This document shows positions 8,381 to 17,601 of a stretch of 64,000 nt of DNA, piece after piece. Where the stretch lies: contig JAZUDZ010000026.1 of assembly GCA_045639905.1 (NCBI GenBank), positions 62,001-126,000 on the forward strand, in the 5' to 3' direction. The position numbers were made by a program, and so were the translations under genes. The notes below the pieces were generated by a model. That model saw only the letters and a program-made list of their open reading frames with translations, was not told where the DNA came from and did no database searches. Numbering within the stretch: the stretch's first letter is position 1; each line of letters opens with the position of its first letter. Origin of the DNA: RGIG426 sp045639905 (GTDB lineage Bacteria; Bacillota; Clostridia; Oscillospirales; Acutalibacteraceae).

Positions 8381-9619
8381 ATAGATATCCCTATATACTG
8401 CATTGTTTTATTAATATTGATATTGCTTTCTGCTTTTTTCTCTGCATCAGAAACTGCTTTCTCGAGTTTGAATCAAATTCGATTAAAAGTTTATGAAGAT
8501 GAGGGGAATAGACGTGCAACGAAAACATTGCGTTTACATGAAAAATATTCTAGTGTTTTGTCCTCTATTCTCATAGGAAATAATATCGTAAATATTGTGG
8601 CTACGACAATTGCAACGGTTCTGTTTACTTCAATACTTGGTAATGACGGACCGGCTATTGCAACCGTTGTCATGACACTTGCAATCTTGATTTTTGGCGA
8701 GATTACGCCGAAAATTATTGCTAAGTCGTATCCTGAAGAATTCGCAATGAAGGTAACGCCTCTTCTTCAGGTTTTAATTTATATATTGCTTCCTTTAAAT
8801 TTTCTCGTTTCTTTATGGAAAAAACTTTTATCATTGCTTTTTCATTTAGATAAAGAAGATACAATCACGGAAGAGGAAATTGTCGTTATGCTTGATGAAG
8901 CGAAAGACGATGGTACTTTTGACGAAGACGAGAGTAATCTAATCAAAGCGGCAATTGAATTTGATGATGTGAATGTGGGTTCTATTTTGACACATCGAAC
9001 GGATATGATTGCGGTCAAGGATACAATTTCGATGGAAGAACTGTATAATGTCTTTGTCGAAAATAGTTTTTCCCGTATTCCGGTTTATCATGATACAATT
9101 GATAATATTATTGGAATGATTCTGGAAAAAGATTTCTATCCCGCATTTGTCGAAAAGAATTGTGATGTAAAAAGCTTGATTACCGATGTGGATTACACGA
9201 CTGAAACCACTCAGATTTCTGAACTGTTATCACAGTTCCAGGCTTCTCAAAATCATTTGGCTGTTGTTATTGACGAGTTTGGCGGTACACAGGGGATTAT
9301 CACACTGGAAGACGTCATTGAGAGCTTGGTCGGTGAGATTTGGGACGAGCATGACGATGTTGAGGAAATGTGTCATATGCAATCCGATGGAACCTGGCTT
9401 GTTCACGGAACAATGCCCATGGAAGATTTTATTGATCAGTTTGATTTGGATAAAAAGGAAGATTCAACCATTACCGTCGGAGGTTGGATTTTATCAAAAA
9501 TTGGTCACATCCCTCAAGAGGGCGAATCTCTCACTTTCGAAAATATCGATATTGTTATAGTAAAAGTTGTTCGTCGACGGATTATCCAAATTCGTGTATC
9601 AAACAATTCAATTAACTAA
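8381..9619 (+). CDS. CNNM/CorC-type (HlyC family) membrane protein with CBS pair
   Basis: DUF21 transmembrane domain (about 1-190, several hydrophobic helices, LLSAFFSASETAFSSLNQ at the first), then two CBS domains (about 210-325) and a C-terminal CorC_HlyC domain. Members are implicated in Mg2+ or other cation efflux. There is no ATG/GTG/TTG between the in-frame stop at 8372 and TTG 8417, which sits inside the first helix. The ribosome site GGAG (8368-8371) is nine bases before ATA 8381, which would give the full MDIPIYCIVLLI N-terminus, so an ATA start is proposed. TTG 8417 is the conventional alternative. Confidence 0.88.
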   Translation: MDIPIYCIVLLILILLSAFFSASETAFSSLNQIRLKVYEDEGNRRATKTLRLHEKYSSVLSSILIGNNIVNIVATTIATVLFTSILGNDGPAIATVVMTLAILIFGEITPKIIAKSYPEEFAMKVTPLLQVLIYILLPLNFLVSLWKKLLSLLFHLDKEDTITEEEIVVMLDEAKDDGTFDEDESNLIKAAIEFDDVNVGSILTHRTDMIAVKDTISMEELYNVFVENSFSRIPVYHDTIDNIIGMILEKDFYPAFVEKNCDVKSLITDVDYTTETTQISELLSQFQASQNHLAVVIDEFGGTQGIITLEDVIESLVGEIWDEHDDVEEMCHMQSDGTWLVHGTMPMEDFIDQFDLDKKEDSTITVGGWILSKIGHIPQEGESLTFENIDIVIVKVVRRRIIQIRVSNNSIN

Positions 9620-9623
9620 AAAG

Positions 9624-9652
9624 CGAGCTGAAGATTATTCATCTTCAGCTCG
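9624..9652. terminator. Bidirectional rho-independent terminator
   Basis: Perfect 12-bp stem (9624-9635 with 9641-9652) with a 5-base loop. It is flanked by TTCTTTT on the right and by AAAAA on the left, so it can end both the rightward his/fumarase/CNNM transcript and the leftward DUF2079 gene, which stop on either side of it. Confidence 0.92.
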
Positions 9653-9657
9653 TTCTT

Positions 9658-11733
9658 TTAATTTTGAGGTATATAGTTCGGACTTACATAAATTTCCACG
9701 ATATCACCTTGAGCGTACAAGCTGAAACCAGCTTCGCGCAGCAAGCTAAAGAATGTGCCGTAATACTGGTCTGTGTTTGCGACAACATAGAAATCATAGC
9801 GTTCCGGTCTATCGAGTGTTGTGACTCCGGTTTGTTCGTTCTTTTGCAGGTCATTTCCATCTAAAAGGTACAACTCGTCTCGGTTAGCTATATGGGGTAA
9901 AAGCCAAGTGTTGCATATGACAGATCCGTCTTCCGGTAATGTTTTCAGCACATTTTCTCTTGTTGTATAGCGTTCTTTATTTAAATGATATTCTTCATAG
10001 TAATGGACATTTCCCGAAACAGAGCAAATAGCAAATAATATACTGATACATGCTGCGGCTACTATGACATCCCTGCGTTTCGGGCAGGGGAGTTCTTCAG
10101 CATTTCGTAAACTGGCATATAAAAGGAATACGCCTGGTCCGAATAAATACTGGTAGCCGATACTGGAAGCATAGCCATATCCCGCACCAACGACAAGATT
10201 CATAATAATAAAAGGCATAACTAGCCAATAACGATATAATTTTTTGGTGAAAAACGGCAAGAAAAGCATAGGAAGGAATATTTGAACTACAAATAGCAGA
10301 TGCTTCTCTGAAATAAACAAACTGAAGAAATAAGCAGGGTCGGCCAGTATATTTTTGACAACTCCGATAAATCCTTCTTCATTGTTGATGCTAAGTATGC
10401 TGAAACGGGACGAGAACATCATCGAACCGTCTCCGTTTTTTTGCATCCATTTTGAAACACAAACAAAATATATAACGGATATCATCAGCATGATGATAAA
10501 ATGAAAATTCTTTCGAACGGCTTTTCGTGCGGAGCCTGAATAGGCACGATGATCTATGGATTTTTCTCGTAAAATACATGTGTTTTCCGCTATAAAATAA
10601 CAACATAAGCACATTATATATAACGGGGCGTCCTCTTTAACGGTGCAAATTAATGCCGTTAATATGTACGCCGGAACCCACTTCTTTTCTTCCAAAACAT
10701 ATATAAATGAAAGCAATAACAAAGGAAGAAAAGCGTTTTCGTGAAAATCAAAATAGCACGGAGTTAATAAAGTGATGCTAAAAATATACATCAAACATAT
10801 CGCAAACAAGCTCACACTTCGATATCCGTGCTTTTTGGCGATTGCATAAAAAGGAATGATACCGAGCATTGCCAAGATTGACTGTGCAACAAGCAATGTA
10901 ACGGGGGATGGAATCAACTTGTATATGGGAACGAGTACATAGTAAATAAAGGATGCGTGTACATTAAAGTGTGATAAATATGTATCACGTTCACAGGTGG
11001 TTATGGCCGAAAGATCTGTAGATAACGAGTGGAACATTTGGCTGAAAATACCAAAATCGTAGGTTGATGTTCCGAATATTAAGTGGTGGCAGCTAGAGGT
11101 AATAGCTAAAAATGCTGCCATTGCTCCGGCGGTCAAAAAAACTAATGTACCGGTTGTCAAATGGAGAGTTCGATTGTGTTTTGTTCGAGGGGGAACTAAA
11201 CGACTGCAGGCATACAAAACAAAGGGGATACATACTAAAGAATAACCTATAACCAAATAGTAGTTATTATTTCTCCAAATGATGCTTGCCATGAAGACCA
11301 TTAATCCGGAAACAAGTCCAAGAGAATCAATGAACTTTGCTTGTTTGTTGTGCAACCAGTAATACAGTAATGATAATAATATAAAAGGGACAAACATTAA
11401 AATTATTTGCTTAAGGAGGTCTATATTTCCGACATACGACTTCCAATCGGCGATTATGGAATAGCGATTCTTTCCGTCAATATGGAGTAGAACATGAAGA
11501 CCGGATATCCAAAAATAACTTGCAAAAATTCTAAGGAAGAAATTTTCGGTAAGTCCCAGTTTGTCCCATAAAGCAACAAATTGGTTCCAAAACAATCGAA
11601 ATGATGCTTTTGGGGTCTGCTTTGTGGTTTGGTCGGGATTCACAGTATCATTATCAGAAACAAGATCCAAACCTAATGTACTGTTGGAACTTTCTTCTGC
11701 AATTATTTTGTTTTGAAGATTTGACTCTTGCAT
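9658..11733 (-). CDS. DUF2079 family polytopic membrane protein
   Basis: Large integral membrane protein, 691 residues, with roughly a dozen hydrophobic segments and a C-terminal extracytoplasmic part. The region YDFGIFSQMFHSL...HFNVHASFIYYVLVPIY resembles DUF2079 proteins, which look like GT-C fold glycosyltransferases; the function here is unknown. ATG 11733 is chosen because GGGAGG lies seven bases upstream; an in-frame TTG at 11754 lacks such a site. The first 65 residues or so are polar and low-complexity. Single gene with its own promoter and terminator. Confidence 0.8.
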   Translation of the reverse strand: MQESNLQNKIIAEESSNSTLGLDLVSDNDTVNPDQTTKQTPKASFRLFWNQFVALWDKLGLTENFFLRIFASYFWISGLHVLLHIDGKNRYSIIADWKSYVGNIDLLKQIILMFVPFILLSLLYYWLHNKQAKFIDSLGLVSGLMVFMASIIWRNNNYYLVIGYSLVCIPFVLYACSRLVPPRTKHNRTLHLTTGTLVFLTAGAMAAFLAITSSCHHLIFGTSTYDFGIFSQMFHSLSTDLSAITTCERDTYLSHFNVHASFIYYVLVPIYKLIPSPVTLLVAQSILAMLGIIPFYAIAKKHGYRSVSLFAICLMYIFSITLLTPCYFDFHENAFLPLLLLSFIYVLEEKKWVPAYILTALICTVKEDAPLYIMCLCCYFIAENTCILREKSIDHRAYSGSARKAVRKNFHFIIMLMISVIYFVCVSKWMQKNGDGSMMFSSRFSILSINNEEGFIGVVKNILADPAYFFSLFISEKHLLFVVQIFLPMLFLPFFTKKLYRYWLVMPFIIMNLVVGAGYGYASSIGYQYLFGPGVFLLYASLRNAEELPCPKRRDVIVAAACISILFAICSVSGNVHYYEEYHLNKERYTTRENVLKTLPEDGSVICNTWLLPHIANRDELYLLDGNDLQKNEQTGVTTLDRPERYDFYVVANTDQYYGTFFSLLREAGFSLYAQGDIVEIYVSPNYIPQN

Positions 11734-11757
11734 ATGTCTACCTCCCTTAACCAACTT

Positions 11758-11786
11758 ATTATATGTGCAATAGGTAAATAAATCAA
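11758..11786 (-). promoter_or_regulatory. Sigma-A type promoter for the DUF2079 gene
   Basis: On the minus strand TTGATT (11786-11781) and TATAAT (11763-11758) are separated by 17 bases. The -10 box is about 25 bases upstream of the ATG at 11733 and its ribosome site. Assigned by consensus match only. Confidence 0.7.
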
Positions 11787-11825
11787 CTTATAAAGGAAAA
11801 AAATCTGGATGTCATGCCGGTTAAC

Positions 11826-11854
11826 TTGAAATATATCAGGTGATTTGTTAAAAT
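11826..11854 (+). promoter_or_regulatory. Sigma-A type promoter for the DUF3737-MATE-parvulin genes
   Basis: TTGAAA (11826-11831) and TAAAAT (11849-11854) with 17-base spacing, about 31 bases before the GTG at 11886. Back-to-back with the leftward promoter of the DUF2079 gene. Assigned by consensus only. Confidence 0.6.
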
Positions 11855-11885
11855 AAATAAGATATTTACGATAGAGGCGATTCAT

Positions 11886-12719
11886 GTGATTTACAGCAAT
11901 ACAAGGTTTGATGAAGAACGCGCCCTGTATGGTTTGACAGGTATCATTGTTGACCATTGTCGATTCGAAGGACCTGCGGATGGAGAGTCAGCTTTAAAAG
12001 AAACTTCTGATATTCATGTACGGGATTGTTTCTTTGATTTGCGCTATCCATTTTGGCATGTTAAGGATGGTTTTATTGAACGAATTGAAATGACAGAAAA
12101 CTGTCGTGCCGCTCTGTGGTATGACGAAAATATGCGTATTTCAGACAGTAGAATTAACGGAATAAAAGCCGTACGAGAATGTCAGCATGTGTCATTAAAG
12201 AATTGTACGATTCAATCTCCTGAGTTTGCGTGGAAAACAGAAGATTTTTCCATGCAAAACTGTTCTTTGATTTCAGAGTATCCGTTTTTTGAAGGAAAAC
12301 AGCTAGATATTCATCATTTATCAATGAAAGGAAAGTATTCTTTTCAATATATTGAACAATCTGAAATATATGATTCTGAATTAAAGACAAAAGATGCATT
12401 TTGGCATAGCAGCCATGTTACGGTCTATGATTCTGTTATTGAAGGAGAATATCTTGGGTGGTATTCCGATTATTTGAAGCTTGTGCGTTGTACGATTCGT
12501 GGCACGCAGCCTCTTTGTTACTGTCATCATTTGGTTCTGGAAGACTGTATTATGGAAAACTGTGATCTGGCATTTGAAAAAAGTGATGTTGAAGCGACCG
12601 TTATTTCTCACATTGACAGTATCAAGAATCCCATTTCCGGTCATATTACTGCCTCGTCAATTGGTGATAGTATCATAGAATATGAAACATCTTGCCAAAT
12701 TACGGCATCTAATGCGTAA
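11886..12719 (+). CDS. DUF3737 family protein, predicted right-handed beta-helix
   Basis: 277 residues beginning with MIYSNTRFDEERALYGLTG, characteristic of DUF3737. The sequence repeats short strands of the type 'D-C-F-F / N-C-x-I-x-S', with alternating hydrophobics over its full length, as in pectin-lyase-like beta-helices. No signal peptide is visible, so it is probably cytoplasmic. Function is not known. The start is GTG 11886 preceded by GAGGCG; an ATG four bases upstream runs straight into a stop. The MATE gene follows. Confidence 0.8.
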   Translation: MIYSNTRFDEERALYGLTGIIVDHCRFEGPADGESALKETSDIHVRDCFFDLRYPFWHVKDGFIERIEMTENCRAALWYDENMRISDSRINGIKAVRECQHVSLKNCTIQSPEFAWKTEDFSMQNCSLISEYPFFEGKQLDIHHLSMKGKYSFQYIEQSEIYDSELKTKDAFWHSSHVTVYDSVIEGEYLGWYSDYLKLVRCTIRGTQPLCYCHHLVLEDCIMENCDLAFEKSDVEATVISHIDSIKNPISGHITASSIGDSIIEYETSCQITASNA

Positions 12720-12783
12720 AGCGGAACAACTTTACAATATTAGATTCATTATCTTGGCAACATTTCAAAGGAGATGCTCTTAC

Positions 12784-14163
12784 TTGTCTACGCAAATCTC
12801 ACAGTTTGATAAAATGACGAAAACACCGGTATCAAAACTTGTTATGACACTCTCTGTACCGACAATTATTAGCATGCTTGTAACAAACATTTACAATATT
12901 GTTGACTCGGCATTTGTCGGAACACTTGGTACTAGTGCTAGTGGTGCTGTCGGAATCGTTTTTGGCTTTATGACGATTCTTCAGGCTATCGGGTTTACTT
13001 TTGGTCAAGGGGCTGGGAGTATTGTATCTCGTTTGCTTGGTAAAAAAGAAGATACAAATGCATCAATTATTGCTTCCACCGGTTTCTTTTGCGCCTTTAT
13101 TTTAGCGACAGTTACAGCCATTATATGTTTTGTTTTCATAAAACCATTGCTCTATTTTTTAGGTGCTACGGATACAATATTTCCGTACGCAAAATCCTAT
13201 ATTAGTTATATCATTATTTCTACACCATTTATGGTAACCACATTTGTTTTGAATAATGTGCTTCGATTCGAAGGGAAAGCTTCATTTGCTATGATTGGAT
13301 TGCTGTCCGGTTCAATCATTAACATCGGCGGAGATGCATTACTGATGTTTGTGTTTAAAATGGGAATTCGAGGAGCGGCCATATCAACCTGTGTTTCTCA
13401 AATGATTAGCTTTTCCATACTTTTCTGGGCTTTTATTTCCGGAAAAACAACTTCAAAAATCAGTTTGAAATATTTTCGTTTGGATTTTCCAAAAATCGGA
13501 GATATTGTCGGGACAGGTCTTCCCAGTATGCTTCGGCAAGGTCTGAACAGTATCGCAACGATTTTATTAAATACTTTATCAAAACCTTTTGGCGATGCAG
13601 CTATTGCAGGAATGAGTATTACATCAAGAATTTTCTTCTTGTTTTTCTCGATTGTTATCGGTGTTGGGCAAGGATTCCAGCCTGTTAGCGGTTTCAACTA
13701 TGGTGCAGGTCGTTTTGACCGTGTAAGAAAAGCTTTTTATTTTACTTTTTCTCTTGCCGAAGCTTTGGTCCTGGTTATGTCTACGATTGTTTTCTTTAAA
13801 GCCGGTACCTTTGCAAGGTTGTTGCGTGATGATGATATGGTTGTTTTCATTGCAACCAGAGCGCTGAAACTACAGTGCATCGCCTCTATTTTCCTCCCAT
13901 TTTGTGTTATAACTGAAATGGTGCTGCAAAGTACAGGAAGTAAATTAGCGGCGTCAATTTTATCGTCACTTAGAGGTGGATTATTCTTTATTCCGGCATT
14001 GCTGATTCTTTCACATTACCGCGGCTTAAGTGGAATTCAAGAAGCACAGCCTTTGGCTTTTGTTCTTGCTGTTATTCCTGCTGTTATTATGGCACCACTT
14101 TATTTTAAAAAGCTAAAACGTTTTGAAGAACAAACTGAAAAGGGAGTGGAAATACATGGGTAA
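12784..14163 (+). CDS. MATE family multidrug/Na+ antiporter
   Basis: Twelve-helix exporter of the MATE superfamily, 459 residues from TTG 12784. Typical features are the amphipathic entry KMTKTPVSKLVMTLSVPTI, TNIYNIVDSAFVG in helix 1 and the related second half beginning near PSMLRQGLNS. AAAGGAG at 12767-12773 fixes the TTG start; an ATG at 12682 would overlap the preceding gene and add a non-membrane extension. The end overlaps the next gene by eight bases. Substrate cannot be told from sequence. Confidence 0.93.
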   Translation: MSTQISQFDKMTKTPVSKLVMTLSVPTIISMLVTNIYNIVDSAFVGTLGTSASGAVGIVFGFMTILQAIGFTFGQGAGSIVSRLLGKKEDTNASIIASTGFFCAFILATVTAIICFVFIKPLLYFLGATDTIFPYAKSYISYIIISTPFMVTTFVLNNVLRFEGKASFAMIGLLSGSIINIGGDALLMFVFKMGIRGAAISTCVSQMISFSILFWAFISGKTTSKISLKYFRLDFPKIGDIVGTGLPSMLRQGLNSIATILLNTLSKPFGDAAIAGMSITSRIFFLFFSIVIGVGQGFQPVSGFNYGAGRFDRVRKAFYFTFSLAEALVLVMSTIVFFKAGTFARLLRDDDMVVFIATRALKLQCIASIFLPFCVITEMVLQSTGSKLAASILSSLRGGLFFIPALLILSHYRGLSGIQEAQPLAFVLAVIPAVIMAPLYFKKLKRFEEQTEKGVEIHG

Positions 14164-15706
14164 AGGAAATCGAAACCGCCTTGCTTATCAAGCAGAAAAG
14201 ATTGAAAAAGAATCAAAACTTGCTGCTGAGAAGAAAAAAAGGAAAAGAACTAAAAAGGCTCTTGCTTTAATTGCTATCGTATGCGTTTTAGCCGTTGTTG
14301 TCTCTTGTGGAATTGTTATCTTAAACAATAGAAATATTCAAAACGGAAATAAAATACGCAAGTTAAACACAATATCTACGGACCACTATTATGTTGATGG
14401 GGCTATGATGTCCTACTTTATACATAACGAATATATTTCTTATACGAATGAGAATTCGGGTATTTTGAGCACAGTTGGTCTGGATACAAGTGCGAACTTA
14501 AAAGATCAAACTTGTAATCTCGAAGGCACTGAACAATCATGGTTTTCCTATTTTGCCAATAAAGCTAAAAACCATGTTCAGAAAATGCTCATTGTTTGTG
14601 AGGCGGCTGAGTCTGCCGGGTATTCATTGGATGATGAGGGGAAAGAGTATATTGATACCCAACTCAAACTTTTACACGATCAGGCAGATAAACAAAAACA
14701 AGATATTGATACATATATTTCCTCAAATTATGGCATCGGAGTAAAAGAGTTTGATATTCGAAATGCTTTACAACTAGAAACGTTATCTAGTCAATATCAA
14801 GCTAAATACAAAAATGATTTATCGTTCACTGACGATGTTTTAAGCAAGTTCTATAAAGAAAACAGTATGTATTTCAACTCGGTCAGTTATTACACAATAT
14901 CGTTTATTTCGTCTGTTACGGAAGATATGACTTCCGAAGAAATTGCCGATTGTACTAGTCCAACATATAGCTGGGCGAGTGGACTTGCAGAATGCAAATC
15001 CATTAATGCTTTTATGGACTATATGAAAGGGTATTATAAACAATATTTCGTTGACCGTGGTCAAAGCTATACGGAACAGGATATTCAAGATCAAATTGAT
15101 TCAACGGTAACATTTGTATCTGACTACACTTACACAGATACAGAGCTTGGCAAGTGGGCTTGTGATGCTTCTCGTAATATAGGCGATACGAAACTTATCG
15201 AAGTTCCTGAAGAGTATAAATATGAAGTGTATATGATTGCTTCTAAACCAAAAATCAAATCATCCATCACAAAGAATTTTGTATCCATTAAGTTTTCTGA
15301 CGAAACTTACGGAAATGACAGTAACGCTAGTAGTAAAGCTAAAGAAGTTTTGTTTAACTGGAAAAATTCCGATAAAACATTGGACAGCTTTAAATCATTT
15401 GCATCCAAGGAAAATGATGAGTTAAATCATGGAATAATGGATAATAAACGTCTTCAAGATTTGACATCAGCTGTTGGTGAATGGGTTTTTGATGCATCTA
15501 GAAAATCCGGTGACTGTGAAATTGTATCGGACAAAGATAATGACGATGTGTATTTGTTATATTATATCGGAGACGGTTTCGAGGAATGGAAGGTGACCGC
15601 AAAGCTAGAATATGCAAAGAAAGAGTACGATAAAGCTGTTGAAAAATGGCAGAATCAGTATAAACTTACAACAAATGCACTGGCGATTGATAAGATTCCA
15701 GGATAA
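14156..15706 (+). CDS. Membrane-anchored SurA/PpiC-like (parvulin-type) protein
   Basis: 516 residues. A basic cytoplasmic N-terminus rich in K/E (1-33) is followed by one transmembrane helix (about 34-57) and a large extracytoplasmic part. A helical SurA-N-like region (about 80-240) precedes two weak parvulin-like modules: one around YTDTELGKWACDASR, the other from FVSIKFSDE to DDVYLLYYIGDG with LTSAVGEWVFDAS. Clostridial proteins of this plan are annotated as peptidyl-prolyl isomerases assisting secreted-protein folding, but the usual active-site residues are hard to place, so catalysis is doubtful. Start ATG 14156 has GGGAG upstream and overlaps the MATE stop. Confidence 0.7.
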   Translation: MGKGNRNRLAYQAEKIEKESKLAAEKKKRKRTKKALALIAIVCVLAVVVSCGIVILNNRNIQNGNKIRKLNTISTDHYYVDGAMMSYFIHNEYISYTNENSGILSTVGLDTSANLKDQTCNLEGTEQSWFSYFANKAKNHVQKMLIVCEAAESAGYSLDDEGKEYIDTQLKLLHDQADKQKQDIDTYISSNYGIGVKEFDIRNALQLETLSSQYQAKYKNDLSFTDDVLSKFYKENSMYFNSVSYYTISFISSVTEDMTSEEIADCTSPTYSWASGLAECKSINAFMDYMKGYYKQYFVDRGQSYTEQDIQDQIDSTVTFVSDYTYTDTELGKWACDASRNIGDTKLIEVPEEYKYEVYMIASKPKIKSSITKNFVSIKFSDETYGNDSNASSKAKEVLFNWKNSDKTLDSFKSFASKENDELNHGIMDNKRLQDLTSAVGEWVFDASRKSGDCEIVSDKDNDDVYLLYYIGDGFEEWKVTAKLEYAKKEYDKAVEKWQNQYKLTTNALAIDKIPG

Positions 15707-15712
15707 GTAAAA

Positions 15713-15752
15713 AAGCCGGTATGTGGATTTGTAAAAACCACATACCGGCTTT
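15713..15752. terminator. Bidirectional rho-independent terminator
   Basis: 14-bp perfect stem (15713-15726 with 15739-15752 approximately) around an A-rich loop, with T-rich flanks in both directions. It lies between the convergent parvulin-like gene and the end of the ATP synthase operon. Confidence 0.92.
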
Positions 15753-15755
15753 AGT

Positions 15756-16172
15756 TTATTTAAATGTAATATGTTTGGTTCCTTCTTTGAGACGAGCCAG
15801 TGTACGTGCGAGGGAAGCTTGTGACATTTGATACTCACGGTGTCTTTCTTCCTGTTCTTGTCGTTCTCTGGCCGCTTCCAAAGCAGCTTTTGCTTTGTTT
15901 AAGAACTCTTCTTCAGCTGTTTGAACGATATCGGCAAGGAATGTAACATGATTATTATCAATTTCAACAAATCCCTGCCCGCAGCTGGCTTCAATTAATT
16001 GATCATTTTCGTCAATAAAGTGGAGTTTACCTTCTTTTGTCGCAATAACCATATTTTCATGGTTGGCCATAATTCCGAATTCTCCATCAAGGCCGGGAAC
16101 TGTTAAATTGGAACTTTTCCCGTCATAAAAAACTCGGTTACAAGCGATTATGCGTAATGAAAATGTGTTCAA
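15756..16172 (-). CDS. atpC: F1Fo ATP synthase epsilon subunit
   Basis: Rotor subunit that regulates ATP hydrolysis. 138 residues: N-terminal beta-sandwich (FSLRIIACNRVFYDGKSSNLTVPGLDGEFGIMANHENMV) and a C-terminal helical hairpin (about 90-138) rich in A, E, Q and R. It starts at TTG 16172, with GGGAGG about nine bases upstream; no ATG is suitably placed. Last gene of the atp operon, ending just before the shared terminator. Confidence 0.95.
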   Translation of the reverse strand: MNTFSLRIIACNRVFYDGKSSNLTVPGLDGEFGIMANHENMVIATKEGKLHFIDENDQLIEASCGQGFVEIDNNHVTFLADIVQTAEEEFLNKAKAALEAARERQEQEERHREYQMSQASLARTLARLKEGTKHITFK

Positions 16173-16210
16173 AAGAAGAACCTCCCTTCTAATAAAATAG
16201 ACTAGATCAA

Positions 16211-17599
16211 TTACATCATGGTTTTTGCTTTTTCAATCACTTCGTCAATGCCGCCAACGTTAAAGAATGCAGCTTCCGGATAATCATCCATTTCTCCATT
16301 GATAATGGCTTTAAAGCCGCGAATCGTTTCCTGAAGAGGGACATATTTACCCGGTACACCGGTAAAGTTTTCGGCTACATGGAACGGTTGAGACAAGAAC
16401 TTTTGAATTTTTCTGGCTCGATAAACTGTAACCTTATCGTTTTCACCTAGTTCTTCCATACCGAGTATGGCAATAATATCTTGTAATTCCTTGTATTTTT
16501 GCAGGATTTCCTGAACTTGTCTTGCGACTTCATAATGTTCTTCACCAACAACATCCGCTTCCAAAATACGAGAAGAGGATTCGAGAGGATCAACAGCCGG
16601 GTAGATACCTTGCTCTACGATTTTACGAGACAAAACGGTTGTGGCATCCAAGTGTGCAAATGTGGTTGCCGGGGCCGGGTCTGTCAAGTCGTCAGCAGGG
16701 ACATATACAGCTTGAACTGAAGTTACTGAACCGTTTTTAGTTGAAGCGATTCTTTCCTGTAATTGACCGAGTTCCGTAGCAAGTGTCGGCTGATAGCCAA
16801 CGGCAGAAGGCATTCGTCCCAAAAGGGCAGAGACTTCAGAGCCTGCCTGAACAAAACGGAAAATGTTATCAATAAAGAGCAAAACATCTCGGTTTTCAAC
16901 ATCACGGAAGTATTCGGCCATAGTTAGTCCTGTTTCGGCAACACGCATACGCGCCCCGGGGGGTTCGTTCATCTGGCCGAAAACCAAAGCGGTATTTTTG
17001 ATAACACCGGATTCGGTCATTTCTGTCCAAAGGTCATTACCTTCACGAGAACGTTCACCGACACCGGTGAAGATGGAATATCCACCATGTTCATTGGAAA
17101 TATTCTGAATTAACTCTTGAATTAATACAGTTTTACCGACACCGGCACCACCAAATAAGCCGATTTTACCACCTTTAGCATACGGGGCTAATAGGTCGAT
17201 AACTTTAATTCCTGTTTCGAGAATTTCAACAACAGGACTTTGTTCTTCAAACGTTGGGGGATTGCGATGAATAGCCCAGTGAGGGGCATCTTCGATCGGT
17301 TCATCATGGTCAATGGTTTGGCCGAGAACGTTAAATAAACGTCCCAAAGTTTTTTCACCAACAGGAACATGAATTCCTGCGCCGGTTGCGACAACGGCCA
17401 TATCTTTGCTGAGCCCTTCGCTAGATGTCAACATAATGCATCGTACAACACCATTTCCGATATGGTGCGATACTTCCATCACATAGTCTTTTCCACGGGA
17501 TGTGATGACGAGTGCATCGTTGATACGGGGAAGGGGCTCTTCAGAAAAATGAACATCAACGACAGGTCCTGAAATTTGTACAATACTGCCTGTATTCAT
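16211..17599 (-). CDS. atpD: F1Fo ATP synthase beta subunit
   Basis: Catalytic subunit, about 462 residues. Walker A is GGAGVGKTVLIQEL and the catalytic Glu lies in GVGERSREGNDLW. The DELSEED-like loop region and the C-terminal PFHVAENFTG segment are present. Two ATGs compete: 17605 overlaps the atpG stop as ATGA but is only four bases from AAGGAGG, while 17599 is ten bases away. The latter is given, but 17605 is possible and adds two residues. Confidence 0.97.
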   Translation of the reverse strand: MNTGSIVQISGPVVDVHFSEEPLPRINDALVITSRGKDYVMEVSHHIGNGVVRCIMLTSSEGLSKDMAVVATGAGIHVPVGEKTLGRLFNVLGQTIDHDEPIEDAPHWAIHRNPPTFEEQSPVVEILETGIKVIDLLAPYAKGGKIGLFGGAGVGKTVLIQELIQNISNEHGGYSIFTGVGERSREGNDLWTEMTESGVIKNTALVFGQMNEPPGARMRVAETGLTMAEYFRDVENRDVLLFIDNIFRFVQAGSEVSALLGRMPSAVGYQPTLATELGQLQERIASTKNGSVTSVQAVYVPADDLTDPAPATTFAHLDATTVLSRKIVEQGIYPAVDPLESSSRILEADVVGEEHYEVARQVQEILQKYKELQDIIAILGMEELGENDKVTVYRARKIQKFLSQPFHVAENFTGVPGKYVPLQETIRGFKAIINGEMDDYPEAAFFNVGGIDEVIEKAKTMM

Positions 17600-17601
17600 G
17601 A

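Noticed and set aside
9658..9864. Plus-strand frame antisense to the DUF2079 gene start of the terminator region (9664-9864)
   Set aside because: Short, no ribosome site, and antisense to a well-supported membrane protein; treated as coincidental.
11734..11754. TTG 11754 as start of the DUF2079 gene
   Set aside because: The ribosome site GGGAGG lies downstream of it and serves ATG 11733.
16499..16740. Several open frames antisense to atpD
   Set aside because: They are shadows of the conserved beta subunit coding sequence and have no ribosome sites.
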